Origin: CAZPZZ01 sp964591245
GTDB taxonomy: Bacteria; Acidobacteriota; Vicinamibacteria; Vicinamibacterales; UBA8438
Reading direction: 5' to 3'
NCBI GenBank assembly: GCA_964591245.1
Contig: CAZPZZ010000006.1
Coordinates: forward strand, 1 to 63,637
DNA length: 63,637 nt
A program made the translations under genes and the position numbers. This document shows, piece by piece, positions 1 to 8,771 of this stretch; position 1 is the stretch's first letter, and every line of letters begins with the position of its first letter. The notes beneath the pieces are model-generated. The model searched no databases. It saw nothing but the letters and a program-made list of their open reading frames with translations, and was not told the origin of the DNA.

Positions 1-1280
1 TACACCAGCTCCTGTGGCACTTCCTGAGATTTCGGCTCGACGTCGTCACCCGCCGCTTGGAATATGAACTCGAAGTCCTCAGCCGTCGGATCCATCTCCT
101 CGAAGGATTCGAAATCGTCTTTGACGCGTTGGACGCGGTGCTTCGGATCGTACGTCGCTCAGACGGAAAGGCGGATGCTGCGAAGAAAATCATGAAACGG
201 TTTGCACTCGATGCAGAGCAAACCGATGCGATCCTCGAGCTTAAGGTTTATAGACTCGCCCGACTGGAGATCCTTGTCATTCGGGAGGAACTGACCACCA
301 AGCGCTCGCGGATGGAACAGATCGGCCACCTCCTGGGAAGCGAACCCGAGCGGTGGAACATCGTGCGTGACGAGCTTCGCGAGATCAAGGAAACCTACGG
401 AGACACGTCGGCCAACCCGCGCCAGACCCAGGTCGAGAACACCGAAGATGAGGTGGAGTACAACGCCGACGCCTTCATTGTCGCCGAAGATGCCATCGTC
501 CTGGTTACCGCCGACGGCTGGGTTAAACGCCAGAAGGAGGTGCGTGACATCACGACCACGAGACTCCGCGAGGGGGACTCCTGGTTGGCGGTCCTGGCCG
601 GAAGCACCCGATCCACGTGCGTGTTCTTCAGTAATTTCGGTAACGCCTACACAGCACGTATCACGGACATCCCGGCCACAACCGGATACGGTGAGCCCAT
701 TCAGCGTCTCTTCAAGCTCAAAGATGGGGAACACGTTATAGCAGCACTCAGTCTGGACCCCAGAATCACCCCGACTGTCACCGCTACTCAATCTGGCGAG
801 ATTCCACCGTTGCACGCCACCGCCGTGACCACCGACGGCTACAGTCTACGCTTCAGCCTGGAATCATTTCTCGAACCGAGTACCCGCGCGGGACGCCGGT
901 TCGCCAGGCTCGGAACCGACGCCACCGTTGCCGGCGTCGTTCGAACCACCGGAAACGAGACGCTCATTGCCGCCACAACCCAGGCGCGAGCAATACTGTG
1001 CCCAGTCAGCGACGTCAACTACTTGTCCGGACCAGGGAAGGGCGTCATCCTCATCAAGTTGCCACGCGGCGCCGATCGCGTGCTCGGGTTCATCGCATCG
1101 ACCGGAGACCGCAACCTCCTGACGGTCGAGACAAACCGCGGTGCCAGCCAGACCATCAGCACCGCCAAATATGGAGTAACCGGCCGTGGAGGGAAGGGCC
1201 GAGAACTATTGCAGCGAGGACAGTTCGTCCGGATCATCCCGACCCCGGTCAGCGTCCCGACTTTGCCAGACACCGAGTGA
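1..1280 (+). CDS. parC: Topoisomerase IV subunit A (ParC/GyrA family), 3' part
   Basis: The gene is open from the left edge; its frame begins with the codon at position 3, so the 5' part is missing. The first residues (HFLRFRLDVVTRR, then HILLEGF-like text) match the coiled-coil and helical end of the breakage-reunion domain of type IIA topoisomerase A subunits. The remainder, about 300 residues, fits the C-terminal beta-pinwheel that wraps DNA, with a degenerate GyrA-box-like GRGGKG close to the end. The enzyme passes one DNA duplex through another to decatenate or relax chromosomes. I prefer ParC to GyrA because a ParE-like B subunit is encoded at 10778; a second-copy GyrA cannot be excluded. 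It converges on the cysteine desulfurase gene. Confidence 0.85.
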   Translation, partial: HQLLWHFLRFRLDVVTRRLEYELEVLSRRIHLLEGFEIVFDALDAVLRIVRRSDGKADAAKKIMKRFALDAEQTDAILELKVYRLARLEILVIREELTTKRSRMEQIGHLLGSEPERWNIVRDELREIKETYGDTSANPRQTQVENTEDEVEYNADAFIVAEDAIVLVTADGWVKRQKEVRDITTTRLREGDSWLAVLAGSTRSTCVFFSNFGNAYTARITDIPATTGYGEPIQRLFKLKDGEHVIAALSLDPRITPTVTATQSGEIPPLHATAVTTDGYSLRFSLESFLEPSTRAGRRFARLGTDATVAGVVRTTGNETLIAATTQARAILCPVSDVNYLSGPGKGVILIKLPRGADRVLGFIASTGDRNLLTVETNRGASQTISTAKYGVTGRGGKGRELLQRGQFVRIIPTPVSVPTLPDTE

Positions 1281-1375
1281 ACACCGTAGGAGCTCGCGCA
1301 CCGCGTGTAGAAGCAGGATCCTGGATCCGCCTTCCCAGCGCCTCACCGGAACACGGCGACGCGACGGAAAGCCAG

Positions 1376-2542
1376 CTAACGTTCGCATTCACTCGGAGAG
1401 GTGGAACCAGATCCGCCGCCATGCTCCCGTAGCTCCGTCACGGCTGTTCGCACCATCGCCACCGCCTGATCAATCTCGTCACTGGTGGTAAAACGGCCAA
1501 GTGAAAACCTGACGCTGCTCCGAGCTCTTACCTCTCCACAACCCATCGCACCCAGGACATAGCTCGGCTGAAGCAACGCGCTCGTGCACGCGGAACTCGA
1601 TGACACCGCCAGCTCCGGCATGCGCTTCATCAGCGCGTCACCATCGACCCCACCGAAACTGAGGTTTGTGGTGTTGCTCAAGCGCTGCGTCAAATGGCCG
1701 TTGACCATGACGTCACCCAGTTGCGAGCACAGCGCCGCCTCAAGACGATCACGCAGGACACGAACGTCGGAATGCATTCGCCGCGTGGCAGCGGCCCCCA
1801 TTCCCACGATCCCGGGTACATTGAGCGTACCGGACCGTAGGCCACGCTCGTGACCTCCCCCATAGATAAGCGGCTCACAGCGCACCCGGGGATCCCGGCG
1901 CCGAACATAGAGCAGCCCCACGCCCTTCGGCCCGTGAATCTTGTGCCCACTCGCGCTCAGCAAATCAATGTGCATCACATTGACATCGATGGGTTCCTTA
2001 CCGAACGACTGCGTCGCGTCAGTATGAAAAAGTACGCCGCGCTCGCGGCACAGCGCACCGATCTCTTCAATCGGCTGCAGCACGCCGGTCTCATTATTGC
2101 CATGCATCACCGACACCAACAGCGTATCGTCGGTAATAGCCTGTCGCAGACGATCGGGATTCACCCGTCCATCTGTTTCAACAGCAACGTAGGTTACACG
2201 CACCCCCTCCTGCTCAAGTCGCTCACACGACTCGAGCACGGCACGATGCTCAGTCGTCACCGTGACAAGATGTCGCTTCCGATAGGCGGGGGCATGCACC
2301 ACACCCTGCAATGCCAAGTTGTCCGATTCGGTGGCGCCACTGGTCCATACGATCTCGCGCGAATCCGCACCGATCACCTCAGCCACCTGTCCCCGAGCTT
2401 CCTCCACAGCACTCGCCGCCGCACAACCCACCGCGTGATGGCGGCTTGCCGCGTTGCCGAAGCGATTCGTGAGAAACGGCATCATCGCGTCGAGCGCCTC
2501 CGGGGCAAGGGGAGTCGTCGCGTTGTGATCAAGGTAAATCAT
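1376..2542 (-). CDS. Cysteine desulfurase (NifS/IscS family)
   Basis: A 388-aa PLP enzyme of the class V aminotransferase fold that takes sulfur from cysteine as an enzyme persulfide for Fe-S clusters or other thio-cofactors. Visible signatures are the N-terminal YLDHNATTP, the TEH motif near residue 98, the PLP lysine in SASGHKIHGPKG (Lys201) and the sulfur-carrying cysteine in SSSSACTS (Cys319). Length is normal for IscS/NifS. It is the last gene of the minus-strand terpenoid/radical SAM block, starting 14 bases after the cyclase gene ends, so it is probably co-transcribed with it. No IscU, SufU or IscR gene lies nearby. I infer a dedicated sulfur supply for the Fe-S proteins of the block or for its product; a housekeeping desulfurase that happens to sit here is the alternative. 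Confidence 0.93.
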   Translation of the reverse strand: MIYLDHNATTPLAPEALDAMMPFLTNRFGNAASRHHAVGCAAASAVEEARGQVAEVIGADSREIVWTSGATESDNLALQGVVHAPAYRKRHLVTVTTEHRAVLESCERLEQEGVRVTYVAVETDGRVNPDRLRQAITDDTLLVSVMHGNNETGVLQPIEEIGALCRERGVLFHTDATQSFGKEPIDVNVMHIDLLSASGHKIHGPKGVGLLYVRRRDPRVRCEPLIYGGGHERGLRSGTLNVPGIVGMGAAATRRMHSDVRVLRDRLEAALCSQLGDVMVNGHLTQRLSNTTNLSFGGVDGDALMKRMPELAVSSSSACTSALLQPSYVLGAMGCGEVRARSSVRFSLGRFTTSDEIDQAVAMVRTAVTELREHGGGSGSTSPSECER

Positions 2543-2556
2543 CAGTGTCCTGGGCT

Positions 2557-4269
2557 CTACCCCACCCCCCGACTCAAGGGCGCACGTGCATCCCGGGTAT
2601 CACGCCCGTCACCCTCCGTACAACGGGTGAGCGCGCCCACTGTAAATATCAGCGGATAGAGCCTCTCGAAATACCAGAGCTTCGCGAAGTAGAGCCCGAT
2701 TGGAGACGCGGGCAGGCTCGGGCGTGACGCCAGCCATTCGGCCCCACGCACATCCTTCAAGACAGCGACCGCTAACGCCGTCTCCTCTATAGTCCCGAAG
2801 CTACCATCCTCCTGTTGCCTCGCGCGGAGAAATTGTTCCCCGCGCCGACGAGCCACCGCAGGCAAGAGTTCGCCACATTCGAGTACTCGGGCGGTCCCGT
2901 AGACTGGATTGGTTTGGTCCGGCATCCACGGATTACCAAACCACAGGGGAATCCACGCGCCATCCTCTCGCTGACACCCAAGCAAATATTGAACAGCCCG
3001 GTCCATCGCTCGGTCGATACGCGGATCGACCCATCTCCACGCATGCCAGGCTCGTAATGCGTGTGCCGTCAAATCCGGACTACTCTGGTCAAAGGGAAGC
3101 TTCCCCCACCCGCGACAGAACGTTGGAATACCACCATCCCGATTCTGCAACCCGATCAGCCACCCGGCGCCGGCAGCGGCCGCGTCCCGTCCCGCCGCAG
3201 CGTCGCCGAGCTGGGCCAAGGCGAGCAACGCCCCAGACGTGTCATCTCCATCTGGGACACCACCAGGCAAGTCTGTCCAGGCCCAGCCACCAGGCGGCGA
3301 TCCTGTGTAGGGGTGGACAGCTGTATATTGCTGCTCAAGAAGCCATTGCCGTAGCACCTGGCGCTCCTCATCTGAGAAGGCATGTCGGCCCAGCGCGTTT
3401 ACCGCCAGCGTGGTCACCCAGGTCGCAAGATTCGTGTCGATCGGCCAACTCCCATCGGCACGGACCGAGTGGACGAGAAACTCCACACCTTGCTTGGTCA
3501 CGGGATGGTCGCGGAGCCCACTCCCAGCCAGGCTCATCGTGACGAAGCTGGTCAACGGCGTCGCCTCAAGGAAGCCACCGGACGATGGTTGGATCGCCTC
3601 GAGTACCCGTAGCGTAGGCCGCTCGGCCGCCTGACGGATCACCCGCATGATTGACGACCGGGGTGGACAGTGGCGGAAGTGAGCTAAACCAATCGCGATC
3701 AATGCCGGAAGGGCGTAGCTCACGACTGGTAATCCGACCCATTTGAACGACACCTGGGGGAGTGCCGCCAGCTCGAATGGCAACGCTGGAATGTGCTCCC
3801 ACCCGAATCGTCCAGTCAGCGCGCAGTGAGTAAGAATGGGGACGGCGAAGGTTTGGTCATCCCCATACACCTGCCGAATGGCATCTGCCAAAGACACGGC
3901 ATCAAGCGTGCCTACACGCTCGCGCAGCCACGCCTCCGCCTGGTCGAGACCAGGGGCACCATGCATGGCGAGCGCGGCCCAGACCAGAGTGGTCGTACTG
4001 ATGTTGCTCGGGCAGCCTTCGGCGTCTCCAAATCCACCATCGGAATTCTGATGAGAGGTTAGCCATCGGAGTCCGCGGGCCACCAGCTCTTCGTGCCCGC
4101 CCACGATGGATAACGCCGCGACCGCGGTCGCCGTCGACAGCGCACTGGAGGACAGCTCCCCTTCCCAGCGTCCTGAAGCGGTACGCTCGGCGAGGAGTCG
4201 TTCACGCCAGACTGAGATGTCCCAGTGCGAGGAGGCCGTAGTAGGTGTATTCGCAATCGGGCTCGTCAT
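2557..4269 (-). CDS. Squalene-hopene-cyclase-like class II terpene cyclase
   Basis: A 570-aa alpha/alpha-barrel protein of the squalene-hopene cyclase / class II terpene cyclase superfamily. Seen: several QW-type repeats (HQNSDGGFGD near 74, LQNRDGGIP near 375, CQREDGAW near 433, RQQEDGSFG near 485), a GGWAW segment, and DGDDTS at about residues 340-345, which matches the catalytic DxDD acid that protonates the substrate. A WFG...YGT..VL segment also recalls SHC. It is shorter than typical SHC (about 630-650 aa). I chose the ATG at 4269; it overlaps the upstream gene by 68 bases, and a later start is possible. With a polyprenyl synthase two genes upstream, a role in cyclising a C20 or longer isoprenoid is likely. 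The substrate (squalene, a diterpenoid precursor or another polyprene) cannot be told from sequence. Confidence 0.8.
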   Translation of the reverse strand: MTSPIANTPTTASSHWDISVWRERLLAERTASGRWEGELSSSALSTATAVAALSIVGGHEELVARGLRWLTSHQNSDGGFGDAEGCPSNISTTTLVWAALAMHGAPGLDQAEAWLRERVGTLDAVSLADAIRQVYGDDQTFAVPILTHCALTGRFGWEHIPALPFELAALPQVSFKWVGLPVVSYALPALIAIGLAHFRHCPPRSSIMRVIRQAAERPTLRVLEAIQPSSGGFLEATPLTSFVTMSLAGSGLRDHPVTKQGVEFLVHSVRADGSWPIDTNLATWVTTLAVNALGRHAFSDEERQVLRQWLLEQQYTAVHPYTGSPPGGWAWTDLPGGVPDGDDTSGALLALAQLGDAAAGRDAAAAGAGWLIGLQNRDGGIPTFCRGWGKLPFDQSSPDLTAHALRAWHAWRWVDPRIDRAMDRAVQYLLGCQREDGAWIPLWFGNPWMPDQTNPVYGTARVLECGELLPAVARRRGEQFLRARQQEDGSFGTIEETALAVAVLKDVRGAEWLASRPSLPASPIGLYFAKLWYFERLYPLIFTVGALTRCTEGDGRDTRDARAPLSRGVG

Positions 4270-4960
4270 CCGCCCAGGTTCCGCAAAATGCCTTGCCGGT
4301 CCACAAGGTATCAAGAAAATCGAGCGTAGGTTCCCTCAACGCCACAAATGACACATGCTGGCCGGACAGGGCATGTAGGGCGGTTGCCGTCGACAGAAGA
4401 TCTGGGATAGGTGCCGCTTCGGTTGCGATGAACCCACCGTCCGGATGAACTCGCGCTTGCAACCACCGGACCGCCTCCGCGGAAACCGGGAGCTGCATCT
4501 GACGCCGGAGCGTGATCATCGCGGCGGTCGTCGGGGTAGTCATGGGCCCAGATCCATCTTCCACTTCGAATGGGGTCGGAACCTCCCCCAGGTCCTGAAG
4601 CGCGCCCCAGGCCAAAAAGCTGTGATAGATGCTGTCTCGGTCCCATTCCTTCAGAATAATCTGGCTCGACAGCGGCGCCGGCTCCCCGAACGCAGCCCAG
4701 CAACGGGCCAAACAACACAGATGCACAAAATCGAGGTCCTGCCCGCCCCCAAATTGCTCCAAGAAACCTTTCGTGTCTGGCGGCAGTTCCCGCTGGAGCG
4801 CGATCAGCCCCTCAAGTGCGAATACTGTGTAGTAGAGGTCACTCTGCCCGGCCCGGTCGGCGGCACCCCCGTCGTCGTTGAACTGGTCGAGAAAGTAGTC
4901 GGCAACCTTGTCAGAGGCTTCCTGAAGCAGATTCGGTGCCAGGCGCGCGACTTGCAGCAT
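4202..4960 (-). CDS. Small prenyltransferase/squalene-oxidase-repeat protein
   Basis: A 252-aa protein built of the helical repeats (PF00432 type) shared by protein prenyltransferase beta subunits and terpene cyclases. Seen: FNDDGGAADRAG near the start, VHPDGGFIATEAAP in the middle and DCEYTYYGLLALGHL at the C-terminus, which resembles the end of geranylgeranyltransferase beta subunits. No DxDD motif is present, so it is unlikely to work as a class II cyclase by itself. It could be a non-catalytic partner or half-barrel of the adjacent 570-aa cyclase, or a prenyl transferase of unknown acceptor. The ATG at 4960 overlaps the end of the polyprenyl synthase gene by 50 bases, and its own 3' end overlaps the cyclase start, so coupled translation is plausible. 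Function unproven. Confidence 0.72.
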   Translation of the reverse strand: MLQVARLAPNLLQEASDKVADYFLDQFNDDGGAADRAGQSDLYYTVFALEGLIALQRELPPDTKGFLEQFGGGQDLDFVHLCCLARCWAAFGEPAPLSSQIILKEWDRDSIYHSFLAWGALQDLGEVPTPFEVEDGSGPMTTPTTAAMITLRRQMQLPVSAEAVRWLQARVHPDGGFIATEAAPIPDLLSTATALHALSGQHVSFVALREPTLDFLDTLWTGKAFCGTWADDEPDCEYTYYGLLALGHLSLA

Positions 4961-6671
4961 TTCGAGCCTCAAACTCACTACAGTAGCCCTCGATGAGATT
5001 CTCGCCGAAGATCTTGCCAACAATTCGACGCATCAGGCCCTTGAGCGTGGGACTCGATAGAAATCGCAATGATCGAATGGCCTCCTCCTTGTACGCCTCA
5101 AGCAGATCCTCTGCTTTATCCAGAACACCATACTGACCGATGATGGCATGAATCTCATCAGACACTGGACTGGCGGCGCCGGAACGAATGGCGGCCGTGA
5201 TGCGGTCCCGGTGGGCTCCTTCCGCTCGTTTGTGCGCTATGGCAAGAATCAACGACAGGCGGACCTGCTCAAGATCATTGGAATCGGCTTCTCCCTTGAA
5301 ATCTTCCAGATCATCCTTGATCTGGTACGCAATCCCGAGCGATTCACTGTATTTCTGCAGCACGTCATGCGTATCCGAATCGCCCCCCCCCAAAACGGCA
5401 CCGATACGGAGGGCCACTTCAAACGCAGCGGCAGTCTTCTGCCGAAAGATTTCCAAGACCTCTATAGAGGGGAGCGGTTGAGGTTCACGAACCCATAGCA
5501 ACTCTCGCCCTTGTCCTCGACTGAGCGTGACCTGCCCTTGTGCCGCAATCGAAATGAGCTCGGGACACCCTAACTCGCCCAACAACCGGTATCCCTCGCC
5601 AACGAGAAAATCCCCCACGTTGAGCGCCACCGGTAATCCAACCTCTGCGTGCAGCGCTGGACTGTCATACCGTCGCTCATCGCCATCTTCGATGTCATCA
5701 TGAATCAGCGACGCCTTATGGAAGCACTCGATGGCGATCGCGGCTTTCTTCACGTCTGCGGTCAATAACGGCTCGGTCTCGGCATTGTCGCTCTCGAGCG
5801 CCATGTAGGTACACGCGGCCAGATAGGGACGCCACCGCTTGCCACCTTTCCGCAAGTAGTCCCGAGCGATTTGCGCCGTGTCGTCACCAGTTGCAACCGA
5901 CCCCATCACCTCGTCGAGAACGGTCGGCACGAACCACTCTCTGACCGTTGCTTTTAACGCGTCGAGATCGAGTCGGTAGGTCTTGTCTTCGGACGTCAGG
6001 TGAATAAGATCCCATACCCAATCGAGGTCGACGGTCGTATTGATACAGTCATCCTGCAAGAGAGGAATCGCCACTCCTGGAATCGCCGCCGCCTCCATGT
6101 GGGGAAAGCACTTTTCGAGCACGTTGATACAGCTGACTCCGACGATCGCCTCGATCTTCCCCGTCTCGATCATCGAGCGCACGATTGCAGAGCCTTCTGC
6201 AACCAACACGGCATAACCCAGCCGTTCGGCCTCGACGGTCAGGTCCTGAATAGAACAGAGCCCACATTCCTTGCACAGCAAACCAAACTCGTCGAACGGG
6301 GCCGGACATTTCTCCTCGACCCGGAGGCATTTCGGAACAAGTAACAACCGGCGGTCATACGGAATTTGCGCAAGCGAATCTCTCCAGGCGGCGTTACTGA
6401 TCAAGATAGACGCATAATCCCCGTAGACCTGATCCAAGCCTGCTTCCGCCAGCACCGCCGCGGTGTGTTCGACCAATTCGTCCATCGTCAAAGGAGGAAC
6501 CGCACCCACACGGGCTACATGGGCCTCGGTGATCTCCTTCAAGCGCACCCGCACCGACTTCTCGTCAGGGATATTCGATTGCGCCCGACGATATTCCTGC
6601 CGGGGCACTTGCACCGGCAGTTGCAGAGGGATGACCTGTGGCTGAACCTGATCCGACGTATCCGTACTCAT
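4911..6671 (-). CDS. DUF116 domain fused to a polyprenyl diphosphate synthase
   Basis: A 586-aa two-part protein. Residues about 85-240 match DUF116, including five close cysteines (C115, C122, C133, C136, C139) that could hold a Fe-S cluster or metal, and a VAEGSAIV...GVSC segment. Residues about 250-560 are a trans-isoprenyl diphosphate synthase: GGKRWRP at 276-282, first aspartate-rich motif DDIED at 325-329 and second DDLED at 453-457. The residues four and five positions before the first motif are Ser and Ala. Lack of a bulky aromatic there usually means products longer than farnesyl diphosphate, so C20 or more is the best guess. I took the ATG at 6671, 13 bases after the radical SAM stop; a longer version would overlap that gene by about 175 bases. 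The role of DUF116 is not known to me. Confidence 0.88.
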   Translation of the reverse strand: MSTDTSDQVQPQVIPLQLPVQVPRQEYRRAQSNIPDEKSVRVRLKEITEAHVARVGAVPPLTMDELVEHTAAVLAEAGLDQVYGDYASILISNAAWRDSLAQIPYDRRLLLVPKCLRVEEKCPAPFDEFGLLCKECGLCSIQDLTVEAERLGYAVLVAEGSAIVRSMIETGKIEAIVGVSCINVLEKCFPHMEAAAIPGVAIPLLQDDCINTTVDLDWVWDLIHLTSEDKTYRLDLDALKATVREWFVPTVLDEVMGSVATGDDTAQIARDYLRKGGKRWRPYLAACTYMALESDNAETEPLLTADVKKAAIAIECFHKASLIHDDIEDGDERRYDSPALHAEVGLPVALNVGDFLVGEGYRLLGELGCPELISIAAQGQVTLSRGQGRELLWVREPQPLPSIEVLEIFRQKTAAAFEVALRIGAVLGGGDSDTHDVLQKYSESLGIAYQIKDDLEDFKGEADSNDLEQVRLSLILAIAHKRAEGAHRDRITAAIRSGAASPVSDEIHAIIGQYGVLDKAEDLLEAYKEEAIRSLRFLSSPTLKGLMRRIVGKIFGENLIEGYCSEFEARNAASRAPGTESASGSL

Positions 6672-6684
6672 AATATCGACTGTG

Positions 6685-7890
6685 TCAGGTGTACGCCCCG
6701 AACCCGAAGAACCAGTGCTTCTTGGCAAAGCGATACACCCAATTCTCTTCAGGAATTTCGTGGCCCGGATTGTGCTGGCTCGGACGCGAGCGGAGGCTCT
6801 CAAGCTCATCCGTCGCAGTATTTCGTATCGTTGTATCGCGCGCCCCGTGACGTCCGACAATCTCCTTGAGCAAATCCGGGCGCTCCAAGACCACGCACCC
6901 CCGCGTCGCCTTCGCCGCAGTCTTCCGGAAATCCTTGAGAAGAGCAGACTCCGTCATGGTCTTGTAAATATCGCCATCATTGTCCTGAATCTTTTCGTTC
7001 GCAAACTGAATAATCGGGCACGGCTCGACGTCACCGAAGGGGCCGATATGATGACTAATACCCGTCGCGGCCGGACACAGCGCCTGCCCCTTGTCATCCC
7101 AATAGGCATCGATTAAGCCGATCGGTTTCCGATTCCGCATATCCATCACAAACCGACGAACCTTGAGTACCTGTTCTGGAACAAGAGCGAGTTCAGGATT
7201 CGGAACGGGCCCCACCACACGATAGGTGTGAAACCAACAATAATGCACACCCATCTCTATCAGCTCGTCTACCCATGCCTCCTGAACCAGATCGTCGATA
7301 TTCGACTGGCAAACACTGGTGCACACGCCCGTAATCAACCCATGGCGGATACTCGCGCGGATACCCTCAAGCGTGCGATTCAGTACCCCCTGCCGGCCGC
7401 GTCGGGTGTCACTGATAGACTCAGTGCCCTCCACGCTGATCAGCGGGGTCGCATTCCCTGCCTCCCGCAACTGGGCCGCCACCTCGTCAGTAATTAGCTG
7501 CCCATTCGTGAAAATCTGAAAATAGCAATCGGGATGGGCTTTCAAGATCCGTATCAGATCCGGATGCATGAACGGTTCGCCACCGAGGATGCCAAAAAAG
7601 CTATTGCCGTGCTGTTTCGCACTCTCGATCAGCTGGTTCATGTCGGTGTAGCTAATTAGGTGCTGCGGTTTGTCGACGTCAACCCAGCACCCCTGGCACC
7701 GCAAGTTACAGCTGTTCGTGATCGAGATGTAGAGAAATGGCGGAAAATGGACGCCGGCCTTGAGACGCTTCTTGAAGCGCTGTACCGACCGCATCCCCTT
7801 GTACCCAAAGTTGTAGGCAAACTTCCACAACAACCGTGCGTCGGTGGATCTTACCGTTCGAACGCCGAGACTTGCAGCAGCCCGAAGCAT
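6685..7890 (-). CDS. Radical SAM enzyme with C-terminal SPASM-like cysteines
   Basis: A 401-aa radical SAM protein. The CxxxCxxC cluster motif is CNLRCQGC (Cys61, Cys65, Cys68), followed by GGEPFMHPD (the SAM-binding GGE) and a TIM-barrel pattern (FTNGQLI, SVEG). The C-terminal third carries further cysteines in CPAATG...GDVEPC, like a SPASM or twitch auxiliary cluster, and ends in an aromatic stretch (HWFFGFGAY). The ATG at 7890 overlaps the stop of the ferredoxin gene as TAATG; a GTG at 7902 would be an alternative start. The ferredoxin could supply electrons. The position next to isoprenoid genes suggests modification of a terpenoid or lipid, as HpnH does in hopanoid synthesis, but the motif surroundings differ from HpnH. 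The substrate is unknown. Confidence 0.88.
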   Translation of the reverse strand: MLRAAASLGVRTVRSTDARLLWKFAYNFGYKGMRSVQRFKKRLKAGVHFPPFLYISITNSCNLRCQGCWVDVDKPQHLISYTDMNQLIESAKQHGNSFFGILGGEPFMHPDLIRILKAHPDCYFQIFTNGQLITDEVAAQLREAGNATPLISVEGTESISDTRRGRQGVLNRTLEGIRASIRHGLITGVCTSVCQSNIDDLVQEAWVDELIEMGVHYCWFHTYRVVGPVPNPELALVPEQVLKVRRFVMDMRNRKPIGLIDAYWDDKGQALCPAATGISHHIGPFGDVEPCPIIQFANEKIQDNDGDIYKTMTESALLKDFRKTAAKATRGCVVLERPDLLKEIVGRHGARDTTIRNTATDELESLRSRPSQHNPGHEIPEENWVYRFAKKHWFFGFGAYT

Positions 7891-8771
7891 TAGATGCCCC
7901 ACTCGCGTTCGGTTGGCACCGGGCGACTGTCCTGAACGGTCTTAGACCGCGCCAAGCGCTTCTCCATCTTCGCCTTCGCCCTCACGGCACGTTCTTCGAT
8001 GTCTTCGGCCGAAGGCAAGGTCATGAGCACTTCGTCAGGAATATCCAAATCCTGCTTGAGCTTACCCAGGCAACGCTTGCGCTCGAGCAACGCCTTGGAT
8101 TCGTCGCGCTCGGTCGAGAACCGTTTACGAGCGTCCTGTTGCCTGTTTCGCAGCGACCCGTACAGATCGCCCCCCAACAAGGTCGTGATGTCCACTTTCA
8201 TCGCTTCCCGCTGGACGTCCTGCGCCCGAACGATGTCTCCATTGATCGGCCCCTTTCCATACTTCGGAAAGAGGATCGCCACCTCAGGACACACGCGTGA
8301 GCACGCCGGACAGTCAGTCTTGCAGTTGTCCTCATTCTGCACCGTAATCTGTTGTTTACCGTCCACACCATAGACGTCGAACAAACAGAATGTGAGGCAT
8401 TGCATGCAATTCGTACAACGGTCAAAATCAATCACGGGAAACCACGGTTTCCAGGCTTCCAGCTGGCGGGCTCCCGACGCCTCGCGCACGTCCCTGGCCG
8501 TCTCCAAGGCTTCAGCGTCCGTCAAGCTTCGAAAGTACACATCCTGATCCGCACCCACCGAGGGAAGCGCCTCCATATCAAGGTGCCCCAGCACAAGCAC
8601 CGGTGCATCGTCAGCCGGCGCCACCTGTTGCCCCGCGACGGGTCTCGTCACTTCAAAGCCATTGTCGAGGAGGGTCGACAATGTTTCGAAACGCTCGGTA
8701 TCCCCCAGGGGGGTTCCACCCGGGCCCTCATACAGAACAACCCGGAGATTCTTACCTTCTGTGCGACTCAC
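7890..8771 (-). CDS. Dicluster ferredoxin-domain protein
   Basis: A 293-aa soluble protein. Two cysteine clusters sit in the middle: CTNCMQCLTFC (Cys119, 122, 125, 129) and CKTDCPACSRVCP (Cys150, 154, 157, 161), which together fit two [4Fe-4S] clusters. The first about 110 residues have no cysteine and no family I recognise; the last about 110 residues are highly charged and probably helical. Translation starts at a GTG that overlaps the stop of the preceding small gene (GTGA). It is likely the electron carrier for the radical SAM enzyme encoded immediately downstream, and may take electrons from the HdrA-like small protein encoded immediately upstream. That chain is inferred from gene order only. 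Confidence 0.85.
   Translation of the reverse strand: MSRTEGKNLRVVLYEGPGGTPLGDTERFETLSTLLDNGFEVTRPVAGQQVAPADDAPVLVLGHLDMEALPSVGADQDVYFRSLTDAEALETARDVREASGARQLEAWKPWFPVIDFDRCTNCMQCLTFCLFDVYGVDGKQQITVQNEDNCKTDCPACSRVCPEVAILFPKYGKGPINGDIVRAQDVQREAMKVDITTLLGGDLYGSLRNRQQDARKRFSTERDESKALLERKRCLGKLKQDLDIPDEVLMTLPSAEDIEERAVRAKAKMEKRLARSKTVQDSRPVPTEREWGI

Noticed and set aside
1850..2659. Plus-strand open frame opposite the cysteine desulfurase gene
   Set aside because: Antisense shadow of a well-supported gene, with no recognisable domain.
6672..6860. Longer start of the DUF116-polyprenyl synthase
   Set aside because: It would overlap the radical SAM gene by about 175 bases and adds basic, low-complexity sequence.
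6685..7890. Assigning the radical SAM enzyme as HpnH (hopanoid synthesis)
   Set aside because: The cluster motif surroundings and the C-terminal cysteines differ, and no other hpn genes apart from an SHC-like protein are present.
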